From JAVBLU01 sp031553225 (GTDB lineage Bacteria > Bacillota > Clostridia > Christensenellales > UBA1750), in NCBI GenBank assembly GCA_031553225.1, contig JAVBLU010000016.1:105465-169464 (forward strand): 64,000 bases of DNA, in the 5' to 3' direction. Below, piece after piece: positions 43,790 through 53,437 of the stretch. Each line of letters starts with the position of its first letter. Positions within the stretch are counted from its first letter, which is position 1. The notes below the pieces were generated by a model. The model was not told the origin of the DNA and made no database searches. It was given only the letters and a program-made list of their open reading frames with translations. A program made the translations under genes and the position numbers.

Positions 43790-44500
43790 TCACCTGCGGC
43801 CGAGCGCCTCCTGCGCGCGCTCCAGCTGACCCAGGATGGACTGGTACGCGGAAGGGGAGACCGCCTGCACGACGCTGCCAAGGTCCGAAAGCGAGCGCAC
43901 GCGGGCCACCACCTTGCCGCGCACGGACGAGCCGGACACGCGCAGCTCGCTGAGCACAAAGGGCGAGGGGAGACTCACGCGCGTGGTGATGGTGGAGCCG
44001 CCCGCCCCGGACATGCCGGCCAGGGCGAGCAGCCGCTCGGGCGGCAGAGGCACCCGTCCCAGGCGCACGCTGTTTATGGTGATGCTCAGCGTTCCGCTCT
44101 CGTACGCCATGCCCGCGTCCGCGACCACCTGCGCGGGCAGAAAGCCCAGAAGCTTAAGGTTGGCGCGCAGGCGCGCGCCGCCTTCGATGAAGGTGATCTT
44201 GTACCCCTCCACCATCTGCAGGGCCTGGCTGCCCTTCACGTTTTGCGCGTAGTAGATGTCGGCCAGGGCCTGCAGGTCCGGCTCGCTCAGGGCCAAATCC
44301 AGCGTCACGCTTAGGCTGGGGATGTCCACTTGCACCGATTCCGGGCGGATGCGCTCCTGCAGGAAGGCGACCGCGTCGCGCGCGAGCGGCTGTGCGGGCG
44401 GGGGCACGTCTCCGTCCGGCCACAAAAGAAACAGCGCCGTGCCCATCACGGCCAGCAGAAAGAACACCAGCGCTGTGAGCGCGATACGCAGGCGTCTCAT
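43790..44500 (-). CDS. YpmS-like (DUF2140-type) membrane-anchored protein
   Basis: An N-terminal membrane helix (about residues 5-27) is followed by an extracytoplasmic beta-rich domain with ALSEPDLQALADIYY, GYKITFIEGGARLRANLKLLGFLPAQVV and a segment SVRLGRVPLPPERLL, which resemble YpmS/DUF2140 proteins. The 236-residue length fits. The function of this family is unknown. It is divergent from the fab operon and ends just before nfeD's promoter region. Confidence 0.6.
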   Translation of the reverse strand: MRRLRIALTALVFFLLAVMGTALFLLWPDGDVPPPAQPLARDAVAFLQERIRPESVQVDIPSLSVTLDLALSEPDLQALADIYYAQNVKGSQALQMVEGYKITFIEGGARLRANLKLLGFLPAQVVADAGMAYESGTLSITINSVRLGRVPLPPERLLALAGMSGAGGSTITTRVSLPSPFVLSELRVSGSSVRGKVVARVRSLSDLGSVVQAVSPSAYQSILGQLERAQEALGRR

Positions 44501-44583
44501 GAAGAGCCCTCCAGCTGCAAAGACTTTACATAAGACATTCTATGACGGTTCTGCCGTTTCCTGTCCCTTCGCCATGGGATGAC

Positions 44584-44612
44584 TTGACAAACACGGGGGA
44601 GGGGCCTATAAT
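44584..44612 (+). promoter_or_regulatory. Perfect-consensus promoter of the fab/acc operon
   Basis: TTGACA (44584-44589) and TATAAT (44607-44612) are separated by exactly 17 bases, matching the sigma-A consensus at every position. Confidence 0.9.
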
Positions 44613-44641
44613 TTAGGTAATCTAACTATTAGCTTGCCTAA
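44613..44641 (+). promoter_or_regulatory. FabT-type operator
   Basis: TTAGGTAA (44613-44620) and TTGCCTAA (44634-44641) form an inverted repeat with one mismatch just downstream of the -10 box. An inner half-site TCTAACTATTAG lies between. The site should be bound by the MarR-family regulator encoded next, giving autoregulation. Confidence 0.7.
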
Positions 44642-44711
44642 CAAAAGGCGCGCAGAGGGCGCGAGCGTGTCAGTATCCATGGCCTTGGACGCGAAAAGGG
44701 GCGTGAGGTGA

Positions 44712-45167
44712 GTGCAGGAAGCGCGGCGAACCATTCATGACAGCCTACTGGACACCTTTAATGCGCTTGTGCGCATGGAGGAGAACGTTTGGGCAGGCAC
44801 GCGCCTGTCGGATGTGACGATGAGCGAGGTGCATACCCTGGAGGCGATCAGCATCCTGGGCATGCCCACCATGGGCGAGGTGGCCCTGCGCCTTTCGGTG
44901 AAGACCGCCACGCTCACCACGGCCATCGACCGCCTGGAGCGCAAGGGCTACTGCGTGCGCCTGCGCAGCGACGAGGACAGGCGCGTCATCCGCCTGCGCC
45001 TCACCGACAACGGCCGCCTGGCCGTGCGCCTTCACGCGCTCTTTCACAAAAAGCTGGTGGCGAGCACGGTGGCGGGCCTCTCGCCCGAGGAGGAGAAGGT
45101 GCTGGCCCAAGCGCTGGCGCATCTGAACGACTTTATTACGAAGGGACGCACGGTGGATGGAACGTAG
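44712..45167 (+). CDS. MarR-family regulator, FabT-like
   Basis: The 151-residue winged-helix protein heads the fatty-acid operon, as FabT does in Bacillota. It has TMSEVHTLEAI, the recognition region GEVALRLSVKTATLTTAIDR and a wing with RSDEDRRVIRLRLTDNG. The start is GTG 44712 after GAGGTG. Its probable operator lies between the promoter and the gene. In characterised cases FabT is activated by acyl-ACP, which would repress the operon when fatty acids are abundant. Confidence 0.88.
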   Translation: MQEARRTIHDSLLDTFNALVRMEENVWAGTRLSDVTMSEVHTLEAISILGMPTMGEVALRLSVKTATLTTAIDRLERKGYCVRLRSDEDRRVIRLRLTDNGRLAVRLHALFHKKLVASTVAGLSPEEEKVLAQALAHLNDFITKGRTVDGT

Positions 45168-46092
45168 TATGGTGGACATCTGGGGCATGGGCGGTGCGTT
45201 GCCCGAACGCCATCTGACGAACGAGGACCTCTCGCGCATGGTGGACACGAACGACGAGTGGATCGTGCAGCGCACGGGCATCCACGAGCGGCGCATCTGC
45301 CAGGGGGAAACCACGCTTCAGCTGGCGCTGGCCGCCGCGCGCGAGGCGCTGCAGGAGGCGGACGTCGCCCCGCAGGAGCTCGGGTTCGTGCTGTGCGCCT
45401 CCATCACCCCCGACCAGGCCGTTCCCTCCCTTGCCTGCAGCCTGGGCGCCGCGCTGCAAACCGCCTGCCCCTGCATGGACATCAATGCCGCCTGCTCGGG
45501 TTTCGTGTACGCCCTGCACACGGCCGTGCGGCTCTTTGAGGAGCGGCCGATTCTGGTGGTGGGCGCTGAGCGCCTCTCCGCCATCACGGACTATCAGGAC
45601 CGCGCCACCTGCGTGCTCTTCGGCGACGGCGCGGGCGCGGCGGTGGTGGGCAAATCGCGCGGCGGGCGCATTCTGGCCACCGATCTGACGGCCTCGCCGG
45701 ACGTGAAGGGCGCGCTTACCGCGCCCGTGGGCCAGGGGCCGGGGTGCTTCATCCGCATGTGCGGCACCGAGGTATACCGCTTTGCCACCCAGGCGCTGGA
45801 GAGCGGGCTGCGGCGCGTGCTGACGGCCGCCGGGCGCGCGCCGGGCGAGGTTTCCTGGTACGTGCCGCACCAGGCGAACCTGCGCATCATAAAGGCTGCC
45901 TCCGACGCGCTGTGCGTGCCCCTGGAGCGGTTCTTCGTGAACATCGGGCGGCTGGGCAACACATCCTCCGCCAGCGTTCCTCTGGCGCTGTGGGAGCTGT
46001 GGCGCTCCGGGAACCTGCGGCGCGGCGAGCTGGTCGCCCTGTCCGCCTTCGGCGGCGGGCTGACGTCGGCTTCGGCGCTGCTCGTATGGTGA
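45157..46092 (+). CDS. fabH: 3-oxoacyl-ACP synthase III
   Basis: FabH condenses acetyl-CoA with malonyl-ACP to start fatty-acid synthesis. The 311-residue protein has the thiolase-fold triad Cys113 (NAACSGF), His238 (PHQAN) and Asn268 (GNTSSAS). ATG 45157 overlaps the regulator's end by 11 bases. The usual acpP and fabK genes do not follow; fabD begins 13 bases downstream. Confidence 0.95.
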   Translation: MERSMVDIWGMGGALPERHLTNEDLSRMVDTNDEWIVQRTGIHERRICQGETTLQLALAAAREALQEADVAPQELGFVLCASITPDQAVPSLACSLGAALQTACPCMDINAACSGFVYALHTAVRLFEERPILVVGAERLSAITDYQDRATCVLFGDGAGAAVVGKSRGGRILATDLTASPDVKGALTAPVGQGPGCFIRMCGTEVYRFATQALESGLRRVLTAAGRAPGEVSWYVPHQANLRIIKAASDALCVPLERFFVNIGRLGNTSSASVPLALWELWRSGNLRRGELVALSAFGGGLTSASALLVW

Positions 46093-46105
46093 GGGGGTGC
46101 CTTAG

Positions 46106-47023
46106 GTGATCGCATGGATCTTCAGCGGCCAGGGCAGCCAGGCGCCCGGCATGGGCCGCGCGCTGTATGAAGCGGGCGGCGCGGGCAAGGCCGTGCTGGA
46201 CATGGCCGAGGAGCTGCGGCCGGGGCTGCTCTCGCTGTGCTTTGACGGCCCGGCGGAGGAGCTCTCCCGTACGGTGAACGCCCAGCCGTGCCTGCTGGCG
46301 CTTGAGCTGGCCATAGCGGCCGAGCTGAGCGCCGCAGGCCTTCGCCCGGACATGACCGCCGGCTTTTCGCTGGGCGAGTGGGCCGCGCTGACCCTCGCGG
46401 GCGTCGTCAGCGCCCAGGACGCCCTGCGCATCATCCAAAGCCGCGCCGCGTACATGCAGGACGCCGCGGCGGCTTGCCCGGGCGGCATGGCGGCCGTGCT
46501 CGGCCTGCCCGCCCAAGAGGTGGCGCAGATGTGCGGCGCGCTTGCCGAGGGCTTTTGCGACGCCGTGAACTACAACGCGCCCGGCCAAACGGTGGTAGCC
46601 GGCGATGAGGCCGGGCTGGCCGCCCTGAAGCCTCTTGTCGCCGCGCAGAAGGGCAAGTGGATGCCCCTGCGCGTATCCGGGCCCTTCCATAGCCGCGCCA
46701 TGCGCCCCGCCGCCCAGCGCCTGCTGGCCGATCTTTCGGCCCTGCCCATGGCCGCCCCGGCCCTTCCCTGGTACCCAAACGCCACCGGGGTGCGCTACGA
46801 CGCCTGCGAGCCGCTGCCCGAGCTGGCCGCGCGTCAGTGCGCCTCGCCCGTTTGGTGGGAGGCGTCCGTGCGCGCCATGGCGGCCGCGGGCGCGAAGGCC
46901 TTTGTGGAGATCGGGCCGGGCGGCGTGCTGTGCGGTCTTGCGCGGCGCATCGTTCCCGACGTGCCCGCCTACCCGGTGGACAGCCCGGAAACACTCAGGG
47001 CGGCGCTTTCGGCGCTGCGATAA
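46106..47023 (+). CDS. fabD: Malonyl-CoA:ACP transacylase
   Basis: FabD loads malonyl units onto ACP. The 305-residue protein starts at GTG 46106. It has FSGQGSQAPGMG at the N-terminus, the nucleophile Ser88 in GFSLGEW and the catalytic His195 in GPFHSRAM, and ends with a normal C-terminal VEIGPGGVLCGL. All catalytic residues are intact. Confidence 0.95.
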   Translation: MIAWIFSGQGSQAPGMGRALYEAGGAGKAVLDMAEELRPGLLSLCFDGPAEELSRTVNAQPCLLALELAIAAELSAAGLRPDMTAGFSLGEWAALTLAGVVSAQDALRIIQSRAAYMQDAAAACPGGMAAVLGLPAQEVAQMCGALAEGFCDAVNYNAPGQTVVAGDEAGLAALKPLVAAQKGKWMPLRVSGPFHSRAMRPAAQRLLADLSALPMAAPALPWYPNATGVRYDACEPLPELAARQCASPVWWEASVRAMAAAGAKAFVEIGPGGVLCGLARRIVPDVPAYPVDSPETLRAALSALR

Positions 47024-47038
47024 AGGAGTCGTCACACC

Positions 47039-47776
47039 ATGCAGCAACCAGGTTCCGCGCTCGTCACGGGCGCGTCCCGCGGCATCGGCCGCGCCATTGC
47101 GCTCGCCCTCGCGCAGGACGGCTACGCCGTGGTCATCAACTATTTGGGCAACCGGGACGCGGCCATGGCCGTTGTGCAGGAGATCGGGGAGATGGGCGGC
47201 CGCGCCCTGGCCGTACAGGCCGACGTGGCGAACTACAGCGAGGCGGCCGCGCTGGTGAAGGCGGCCGAGGCCGTTGCGCCGCTGCGGGCGCTCGTGTGCA
47301 ACGCCGGCATCAAGCGCGACGCGCTGCTCATGCGCATGCAGGAGGAGGACTTCGATCAGGTGATCGCCACGAACCTGAAGGGCGCCTGGAACGCCCTACG
47401 CCATGCCGGCCCCCTCATGTTCAAGCGCCGCTGCGGGCGCGTGGTGCTCGTTTCCTCCATCGCCGGCATCATGGGCAACATGGGCCAGACGAACTACGCC
47501 GCCGCCAAGGCCGGCCTCGCCGGCCTGGCCAAGTCCGCCGCGCGCGAGATGGCCGGGCGGGGCGTGACGGTGAACGTAGTCGCCCCGGGGCTTATCGCCT
47601 CCGACATGACCGATTCCATGCCCGAGGACGCCAAGCAAGCCCTCATCGCCGCCGTGCCCATGCGCCGCATGGGGCGCCAGGAGGAGGTCGCCGCCATGGT
47701 GAGCTACCTGTGTTCCGACAACGCATCCTACGTCACCGGCCAGGTGATCGCCCTGGACGGCGGCCTGAGCATGTAG
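47039..47776 (+). CDS. fabG: 3-oxoacyl-ACP reductase
   Basis: This short-chain dehydrogenase reduces 3-oxoacyl-ACP with NADPH. The 245-residue protein has the cofactor loop TGASRGIG near residue 11, CNAGI, the catalytic Ser near 140 and the YAAAK motif (Tyr153, Lys157), followed by PGLIASDMT. AAAGGAG precedes ATG 47039. It is 15 bases after fabD. Confidence 0.95.
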   Translation: MQQPGSALVTGASRGIGRAIALALAQDGYAVVINYLGNRDAAMAVVQEIGEMGGRALAVQADVANYSEAAALVKAAEAVAPLRALVCNAGIKRDALLMRMQEEDFDQVIATNLKGAWNALRHAGPLMFKRRCGRVVLVSSIAGIMGNMGQTNYAAAKAGLAGLAKSAAREMAGRGVTVNVVAPGLIASDMTDSMPEDAKQALIAAVPMRRMGRQEEVAAMVSYLCSDNASYVTGQVIALDGGLSM

Positions 47777-47839
47777 CCCCGTCACCCCGCCAGCTGAGGA
47801 AAACCACACGATCGCCAGAGGACCAAAGGAGGGGCGCAT

Positions 47840-49066
47840 ATGCGCAGAGTAGTCATAACGGGCATGGGCGCTGTCACGCCCATCGGCGTGGGACAGATGG
47901 AGTTCGCCGCCGCGCTGCGCGCGGGCAAGGTTGGCATCGCCCCCATCGGGCGGTTCGACACGTCCGGTTTCAAAGCGCATCTGGCCGCCGAGGTGACGGG
48001 CGATATAACGCCCTATCTGGACGCGCGCGAGGCGCGCCGCATGGACCGTTACTGCCAGTTCGGCGTGGCCGCCTGCGAGCTTGCGCTGCGCGACGCGGCC
48101 CTGGACGTATCCGGAGTGGACCGCGAACGCTTCGGCGTGATGCTCGGCTCGGGCATCGGCGGCATGGAGACGTTCGAGCGCGAGACCGGAAAGCTCCTCA
48201 CCGACGGGCCGGGCCGCGTGTCGCCTTTTATGATTCCCATGATGATTGCCAACATGGCGGCCGGGCAGGCGGCCATCCGCTACGGGCTCAAAGGCCCCAA
48301 CACCTGCGTGGTCACGGCCTGCGCGTCCGGCGCGCACTCCATTGGCGACGCTTTTCGGCTGATCCGCTTTGGCTACGCCGAGCGGATGCTGGCCGGCGGG
48401 TGCGAGGCCTCCATTACCCCGCTCGGGCTTGCGGGCTTCATCAACATCACCGCGCTCACCAAACGCGACGATCCGTTGCGCGCCTCCATTCCCTTCGACC
48501 GCGACCGCGACGGCTTTGTGATGGGCGAGGGCGCGGGCGTTGTGCTTCTGGAGGAGTACGGGGCCGCCAAAGCGCGCGGCGCGCGCATCGTGTGCGAGGT
48601 GGTCGGCTACGGCGCCACCTGCGACGCCTACCACATGACCGCGCCCGACCCGGACGGCGCAGGAGCCGCGCGCGCCATGTCGCTGGCGCTGCAGGAGGCC
48701 GGCATCGCCCCCGAACAGGTGGACTACGTGAACGCCCACGGCACCTCCACCCCGCCCAACGACAGGATGGAAGCCAAGGCCGTGCACGCCGTGTTCGGCG
48801 CCCATGCCAAAGACCTGCCCGTTTCCTCCACCAAGTCCATGACCGGGCATCTGCTGGGTGCCGCGGGCGGCGTTGAGGCCGTGGTTTGCGCCATTGCCAT
48901 GCGCGACGGGTTTCTTCCGCCCACCATGGGCTACCAAACCCCCGACCCGGAATGCGACCTGGACGTGGTGCCCGGCGCGGCGCGTCAGGCGTCCGTGCGC
49001 GTCGCTCTGTCCAATTCCTTCGGCTTTGGCGGCCACAACGCCACCATCGCCCTGCGCGCGCTGTAA
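47840..49066 (+). CDS. fabF: 3-oxoacyl-ACP synthase II
   Basis: FabF elongates acyl-ACP chains with malonyl-ACP. The 408-residue protein has the catalytic Cys161 in TACASGAHSIG and His300 in NAHGTSTPPND and His337 in KSMTGHLLGAAG. The length is normal. AAAGGAGG precedes ATG 47840, 63 bases after fabG. Confidence 0.95.
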   Translation: MRRVVITGMGAVTPIGVGQMEFAAALRAGKVGIAPIGRFDTSGFKAHLAAEVTGDITPYLDAREARRMDRYCQFGVAACELALRDAALDVSGVDRERFGVMLGSGIGGMETFERETGKLLTDGPGRVSPFMIPMMIANMAAGQAAIRYGLKGPNTCVVTACASGAHSIGDAFRLIRFGYAERMLAGGCEASITPLGLAGFINITALTKRDDPLRASIPFDRDRDGFVMGEGAGVVLLEEYGAAKARGARIVCEVVGYGATCDAYHMTAPDPDGAGAARAMSLALQEAGIAPEQVDYVNAHGTSTPPNDRMEAKAVHAVFGAHAKDLPVSSTKSMTGHLLGAAGGVEAVVCAIAMRDGFLPPTMGYQTPDPECDLDVVPGAARQASVRVALSNSFGFGGHNATIALRAL

Positions 49067-49083
49067 TGCAAGGAGGAGTACCC

Positions 49084-49569
49084 ATGGATACGAACCGCAT
49101 CGCCGAGCTACTTGCGCTCATGGAGCGTTCCACCTTGACGGCGCTTGAGGTACAGCAAGACGGCATGCGCGTGCGCATGGAGCGCATGCCCGGCTTCCCG
49201 TATGCCGGCATGGGGGTCATCGGCGCCGCCTCCGGGCCCGTGGCTATGTCTGCCCCGGCCCTGCCGGAAAAATTACCTGCCCCGGCGCAGGCAGGGAATG
49301 CCGGCCCTGCCGTCGAAGACAAACAGCCGCCAGCCGCGCAGGACATGCGCTCCATCACCTCGCCCATGGTGGGCACCTTTCACCCCCTGCCCGGCGGCCG
49401 CGCCGTCAAAGTGGGGCAAAGCGTGAAAAAAGGCGCTGCCGTGTGCGTGGTGGAGGCGATGAAGCTCATGAACGAGATCACCGCCGAGTTCGACTGCGAG
49501 ATCATGTTCATCGCCGCCAAGGACGGCGACATGGTCGAGTTCGGGCAGGTGCTCTTTCAATGCAAATGA
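49084..49569 (+). CDS. accB: Biotin carboxyl carrier protein of acetyl-CoA carboxylase
   Basis: AccB carries the biotin that shuttles carboxylate between AccC and AccA/D. ATG 49084 follows AAGGAGG. The 161-residue protein has an N-terminal helical piece, a Pro/Ala-rich linker (about 55-85) and the biotinyl domain with ITSPMVGTFH and EAMKLMNEI, where Lys127 is the biotin site. The last codons overlap the fabZ start. Confidence 0.95.
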   Translation: MDTNRIAELLALMERSTLTALEVQQDGMRVRMERMPGFPYAGMGVIGAASGPVAMSAPALPEKLPAPAQAGNAGPAVEDKQPPAAQDMRSITSPMVGTFHPLPGGRAVKVGQSVKKGAAVCVVEAMKLMNEITAEFDCEIMFIAAKDGDMVEFGQVLFQCK

Positions 49570-50009
49570 CGGAGCAGCCCCTGCTCGGCCTGGACGGCAT
49601 CAAGGCCGTGATACCTCACCGCGACCCGTTTTTGTTCCTTTCGCGCGTAACGGCGATGGAGCCGGGCGTTTGCGCCCAGGCCGAGTGGGATATCGACCCG
49701 CAGGCCGCGTGGTTTGCCGGGCATTTCCCCGGCCGGCCCGTGCTGCCGGGCGTGCTGCTCGTGGAGTCCATCGCCCAGTGCGGCGCGCTGGCCGCGCTCT
49801 CCGCATCCGCGTACGCCGGCAAGCTGGCGCTCTTTGGCGGGGCGAGCAGCGTTAAATTCCGCAGGAGCGTGCTGCCGGGCGATACGGTTACCCTGAAGGT
49901 GCGCCTTGAGCACCTCACCCCCCGCGGCGGCCAGGGGCACGGCGACGCCTTCGTGGACGGCCAGCTGTGCTGTCAGGCCGACGTGCTCTTCGTCTTCGCC
50001 AAGGAATGA
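49560..50009 (+). CDS. fabZ: 3-hydroxyacyl-ACP dehydratase FabZ
   Basis: FabZ removes water from 3-hydroxyacyl-ACP. ATG 49560 overlaps accB by ten bases; ATG 49566 is an alternative. The 149-residue hot-dog protein has His20 in PHRDPFLF and Glu69 in HFPGRPVLPGVLLVES, the family's catalytic pair. It lies between accB and accC as in streptococcal and clostridial fab operons. Confidence 0.94.
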   Translation: MQMTEQPLLGLDGIKAVIPHRDPFLFLSRVTAMEPGVCAQAEWDIDPQAAWFAGHFPGRPVLPGVLLVESIAQCGALAALSASAYAGKLALFGGASSVKFRRSVLPGDTVTLKVRLEHLTPRGGQGHGDAFVDGQLCCQADVLFVFAKE

Positions 50010-50083
50010 TGCAGCAAACCGGCAGGGGCCGCTTTCCGCATAGGGAAGGCCCGGCCGGCAGGCTTTGGAATGGGGCATGCAAC

Positions 50084-51424
50084 GTGTTCGACAAGATCCT
50101 CATCGCCAACCGGGGCGAAATCGCCGTGCGCGTCATCCGCGCGTGCGCGGACATGGGCATTCGCACCGTGGCCGTGTACTCCACCGCTGACCAGGACGCT
50201 TTGCACACGCAGATGGCCGACGAGGCGGTGTGCATCGGGCCGCCCGCCGCGCGCGACAGCTATCTGAACATGCCCGCCATTTTGTCGGCCACGGTGCTTA
50301 CGGGCAGCCAGGCCATCCACCCGGGCTTTGGGTTTTTGTCGGAGAACAGCCGCTTTGCGGCCATGTGCCGCGAGTGCAACATCGTCTTTATAGGCCCGCC
50401 GGCCGAGGCCATGGACGCCATGGGCCACAAGCTGCGCGCCCGCCTCACCATGATCGGCGGGGGCGTGCCGGTCATCCCCGGCTCCTCACGCCTGGTGGAG
50501 ACGGACGAGGACGCCCTGCAGGACGCCCGCGCCACCGGCTACCCTCTGCTGGTGAAAGCGGCGGCCGGCGGCGGAGGCCGGGGCATACGCCGCGTCAACG
50601 AAGAGGGCGAGCTGCTCGCCGCCGTGTCGGCCGCCCGCGCCGAGGCGCTGGCGTGCTTTGGCGACGAGGGCGTGTACATTGAAAAGCTCATCGAGAAGGC
50701 CCACCACATAGAGTTCCAGATCCTGTGCGACATGCACGGCAACGCCGTGCACCTCTTCGAGCGCGACTGCTCCATGCAGCGCCGCCGCCAGAAGGTGGTG
50801 GAAGAGTGCCCCTCCTCGCTGCTTACCCCGGCCGTGCGCGCCGCCATGGGCGAGGCGGCCGTGCGCGCCGCGCGCGCCTGCGGGTACGTGGGCGCGGGTA
50901 CGGTGGAGTTTTTGGTGGACGATCAGCTGAACTATTACTTTATGGAGATGAACGCCCGCATCCAGGTGGAGCACCCGGTAACCGAGGCGGTGACGGGCGT
51001 TGACCTGGTGGCCGCGCAGATTGAGGTGGCCGACGGCCGCCCGCTGCCATTTGCCCAGGCCGATCTGCGCATCACGGGCCACGCCATCGAGTGCCGCCTG
51101 TGCGCCGAGGACCCGCAGAAGGGATTTCGCCCCTCCGTCGGCAAGGTGAACGTGGTGCATATGCCCGGCGGCCCGGGCGTGCGCGTGGATTCCATGCTCT
51201 ATTCGGGCATGCAGCTCTCCCCCCACTACGACAGCATGATGGCCAAGCTGATCGTGCACGCCGCCGACCGGCCGCAGGCCCTTGCGCGCATGAAGCGCGC
51301 GCTCAACGAGGTGGTCATCGAGGGGGTGACCACGAACACCGAGTTCCTGTTCGATTTGGTCAGCCTGCCCCAGTTTGCGGAAGGCCGCTTTCATACCTCT
51401 ACCCTTGAGGAGGCGATGGGCTGA
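50084..51424 (+). CDS. accC: Acetyl-CoA carboxylase, biotin carboxylase subunit
   Basis: AccC carboxylates biotin on AccB using ATP and bicarbonate. GTG 50084 gives the canonical [19 protein letters not shown] start and 446 residues, the normal length, although the frame is open upstream. ATP-grasp features include [22 protein letters not shown] and [16 protein letters not shown]. The stop overlaps the accD start by one base. Confidence 0.95.
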   Translation: MFDKILIANRGEIAVRVIRACADMGIRTVAVYSTADQDALHTQMADEAVCIGPPAARDSYLNMPAILSATVLTGSQAIHPGFGFLSENSRFAAMCRECNIVFIGPPAEAMDAMGHKLRARLTMIGGGVPVIPGSSRLVETDEDALQDARATGYPLLVKAAAGGGGRGIRRVNEEGELLAAVSAARAEALACFGDEGVYIEKLIEKAHHIEFQILCDMHGNAVHLFERDCSMQRRRQKVVEECPSSLLTPAVRAAMGEAAVRAARACGYVGAGTVEFLVDDQLNYYFMEMNARIQVEHPVTEAVTGVDLVAAQIEVADGRPLPFAQADLRITGHAIECRLCAEDPQKGFRPSVGKVNVVHMPGGPGVRVDSMLYSGMQLSPHYDSMMAKLIVHAADRPQALARMKRALNEVVIEGVTTNTEFLFDLVSLPQFAEGRFHTSTLEEAMG

Positions 51425-52362
51425 TGCAGCTGTTCAACAAAAAAAAGCGTACCTTCGTGCACATGGACGTACCCGCCGGTCCGGCCTACCCGCCGCCGCA
51501 GCGCCCCGAGGCCGCCCCGCCACCCGCGCCGGCCGCTCAGCCTTCCCTGCGCGCACCCGGCGAGGAAGGCCCGCAAATTCCTACCGGCATGTGGGAGAAG
51601 TGCCCCGGCTGCAACCGCATCGTGTACCACGAGGACCTGCAGCTCTGCCAAAAGGTGTGCCCGCACTGCCAGCACTGCTTCCGCCTCAGCGCGCGTCAGC
51701 GCATCGCTTACACGGTCGACGAGGGCAGCTTTGAAGAGCTGTGGCCCGATCTTGCGGGCGGGAACCCTCTGGGCTTCCCGGGCTACGAGGAGAAGCTGGC
51801 CCAGACGCGCGCGTATACGGGCCTCTCCGACGCCCTGGTGTGCGGCACGGCGCGCATCGGCGGCTGCCGCTGCATGCTCGCGGTGATGGATCCGCACTTC
51901 ATCATGGGCTCTATGGGCGCGGCCGTGGGGGAAAAGATGGCCCGCGCGGCCGAGGAAGCCGAGCGCCAGCGCCTGCCTCTCGTCGCGTTTACGGCCTCCG
52001 GCGGCGCGCGCATGCAGGAAGGCATGATCTCCCTGATGCAGATGGCGAAGGTGTCCGGGGCCGTGGGGCGATTGCACCGCGCCGGGCTTTTGTACCTGGT
52101 CGTGCTCACCGATCCGACAACGGGCGGGGTGACGGCGTCCTTCGCCATGCTGGGCGATATCACCCTGTCCGAGCCGGGCGCCGTCGTGGGGTTCGCCGGC
52201 CGCCGCGTGATTGAACAGACCATCAGGCAGGTGCTGCCCGACGAGTTCCAGAAAGCCGAGTTCCTGCTGCAAAAGGGCTTCATTGACGCCATCGTTCCCC
52301 GCAAAGCCCTGCCGCAGGTCATCGCCGATCTGCTCGCCCTGCACGGAGGTGGTCACGCATGA
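51424..52362 (+). CDS. accD: Acetyl-CoA carboxylase, carboxyltransferase beta subunit
   Basis: AccD together with AccA transfers the carboxyl group to acetyl-CoA. The 312-residue protein has a zinc ribbon CPGC...CPHC (about residues 60-80) preceded by an unusually long Pro/Ala-rich extension (about residues 15-50), then the carboxyltransferase core with [27 protein letters not shown] and [12 protein letters not shown]. The start overlaps accC and the end overlaps accA, indicating tight coupling. Confidence 0.95.
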   Translation: MQLFNKKKRTFVHMDVPAGPAYPPPQRPEAAPPPAPAAQPSLRAPGEEGPQIPTGMWEKCPGCNRIVYHEDLQLCQKVCPHCQHCFRLSARQRIAYTVDEGSFEELWPDLAGGNPLGFPGYEEKLAQTRAYTGLSDALVCGTARIGGCRCMLAVMDPHFIMGSMGAAVGEKMARAAEEAERQRLPLVAFTASGGARMQEGMISLMQMAKVSGAVGRLHRAGLLYLVVLTDPTTGGVTASFAMLGDITLSEPGAVVGFAGRRVIEQTIRQVLPDEFQKAEFLLQKGFIDAIVPRKALPQVIADLLALHGGGHA

Positions 52363-53144
52363 GCGTTTGGCAGATGGTGCAGGCCGCGCGCGACCCGCGC
52401 AGGCCCACCTCCGCGTTCTATATCAGCCGGTGCATCGACGGCTTTATCGAGCTGCATGGCGACCGGGCCTTTGGCGACGATGCGGCAATCATCGGCGGCG
52501 TTGGCTGGCTGGGCGGCATGGCCGTTACCGTGATCGGCGAGGAGAAGGGCGTTGACGCGCGGGAAAAGGTGCGCCGCAACTTCGGCTCGCCTCACCCCGA
52601 AGGCTACCGCAAGGCCCTGCGGCTGATGCGTCAGGCCGAAAAGTTCGCCCGCCCGGTGATCTGTCTTGTGGATACCCAGGGCGCGTTCTGCGGCGTTGGC
52701 GCCGAGGAGCGCGGCCAGGGCGCGGCCATCGCCGAGTCGCTGGAGGCTATGATGTCCCTGCGCGTGCCCATCCTGTCCGTGGTCATCGGCGAAGGCGGGT
52801 CCGGCGGCGCGCTGGCCCTGGCCGTGGCCGACCGCGTGGCCATGCTCAAGAACGCCAATTACGGCATTCTCACGCCCGAAGGCTTTGCGTCCATCCTCTG
52901 GAAGGACGCCTCCCGGGCTCCCGAGGCCGCCGAGGTGATGCGCATTACCGCCGCCGAACTACAGAACCTGGGCATTATCGAGGACGTGATTCCCGAGCCG
53001 GGCGACAACGCCGCCTCCGACCCGCCCGCCATGGCCGCAACCCTGAAAACGTATCTCCTGGAGCAAGTCTCCGCTCTTTCCGCCCGGCCGACCGACGACC
53101 TTCTGCGCGAGCGCTACGAAAGGTTCCGGCGCATGGGGGCTTAG
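52359..53144 (+). CDS. accA: Acetyl-CoA carboxylase, carboxyltransferase alpha subunit
   Basis: AccA is the partner of AccD. The 261-residue protein has the core [55 protein letters not shown] and [20 protein letters not shown]. It is the last gene of the fab/acc operon, followed by the dispersed hairpin element copy C. Confidence 0.95.
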   Translation: MSVWQMVQAARDPRRPTSAFYISRCIDGFIELHGDRAFGDDAAIIGGVGWLGGMAVTVIGEEKGVDAREKVRRNFGSPHPEGYRKALRLMRQAEKFARPVICLVDTQGAFCGVGAEERGQGAAIAESLEAMMSLRVPILSVVIGEGGSGGALALAVADRVAMLKNANYGILTPEGFASILWKDASRAPEAAEVMRITAAELQNLGIIEDVIPEPGDNAASDPPAMAATLKTYLLEQVSALSARPTDDLLRERYERFRRMGA

Positions 53145-53186
53145 GGCGTGAGGAGAGAGGGGACGGAGCCGCCCTGGGCCTCCGTC

Positions 53187-53305
53187 GGGGGACAGAAGTT
53201 CCCTGGATCCCCTCACGCGAAGGGGAATGGTGATCCTTTCGTAGTTGCCGCACTCATCTGCATCAGAGAACGGGCCCGGCGGCGTTCCAAGAGCCGCCGG
53301 GCCCG
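53187..53305 (+). repeat. Dispersed intergenic hairpin element, copy C
   Basis: The copy starts with GGGGACAGAAGTTCCC and CCCTGGATCCCC and ends with CGGGCCCGGCGGC (53271-53283), loop GTTCCAAGA, GCCGCCGGGCCCG (53293-53305). The middle CCGCACTC, CATCAG and AACGGGCCC is shared with copy A. It follows accA and probably also terminates the fab/acc operon. Confidence 0.7.
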
Positions 53306-53389
53306 CAATCAAAAACCCCTATGAGGGATTCAATGGATAAAACCCCGCGCGGTGGGCGGCGCCCTCCGCGCTTCGCCTGCGTGCGCCGC

Positions 53390-53418
53390 TTCATGCGGCG
53401 GGCGCTTTGTGCTATACT
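53390..53418 (+). promoter_or_regulatory. Probable promoter of nadE
   Basis: TATACT (53413-53418) is 17 bases after TTCATG (53390-53395), a weak -35. It is 20 bases before the start codon. Confidence 0.5.
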
Positions 53419-53437
53419 AAGGACGGAGGTGACAGGC

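Noticed and set aside
46837..48876. A 679-codon plus-strand frame overlapping fabG and fabF.
   Set aside because: It is in a different frame from both recognised enzymes and is Arg/Gly-rich with no domain.
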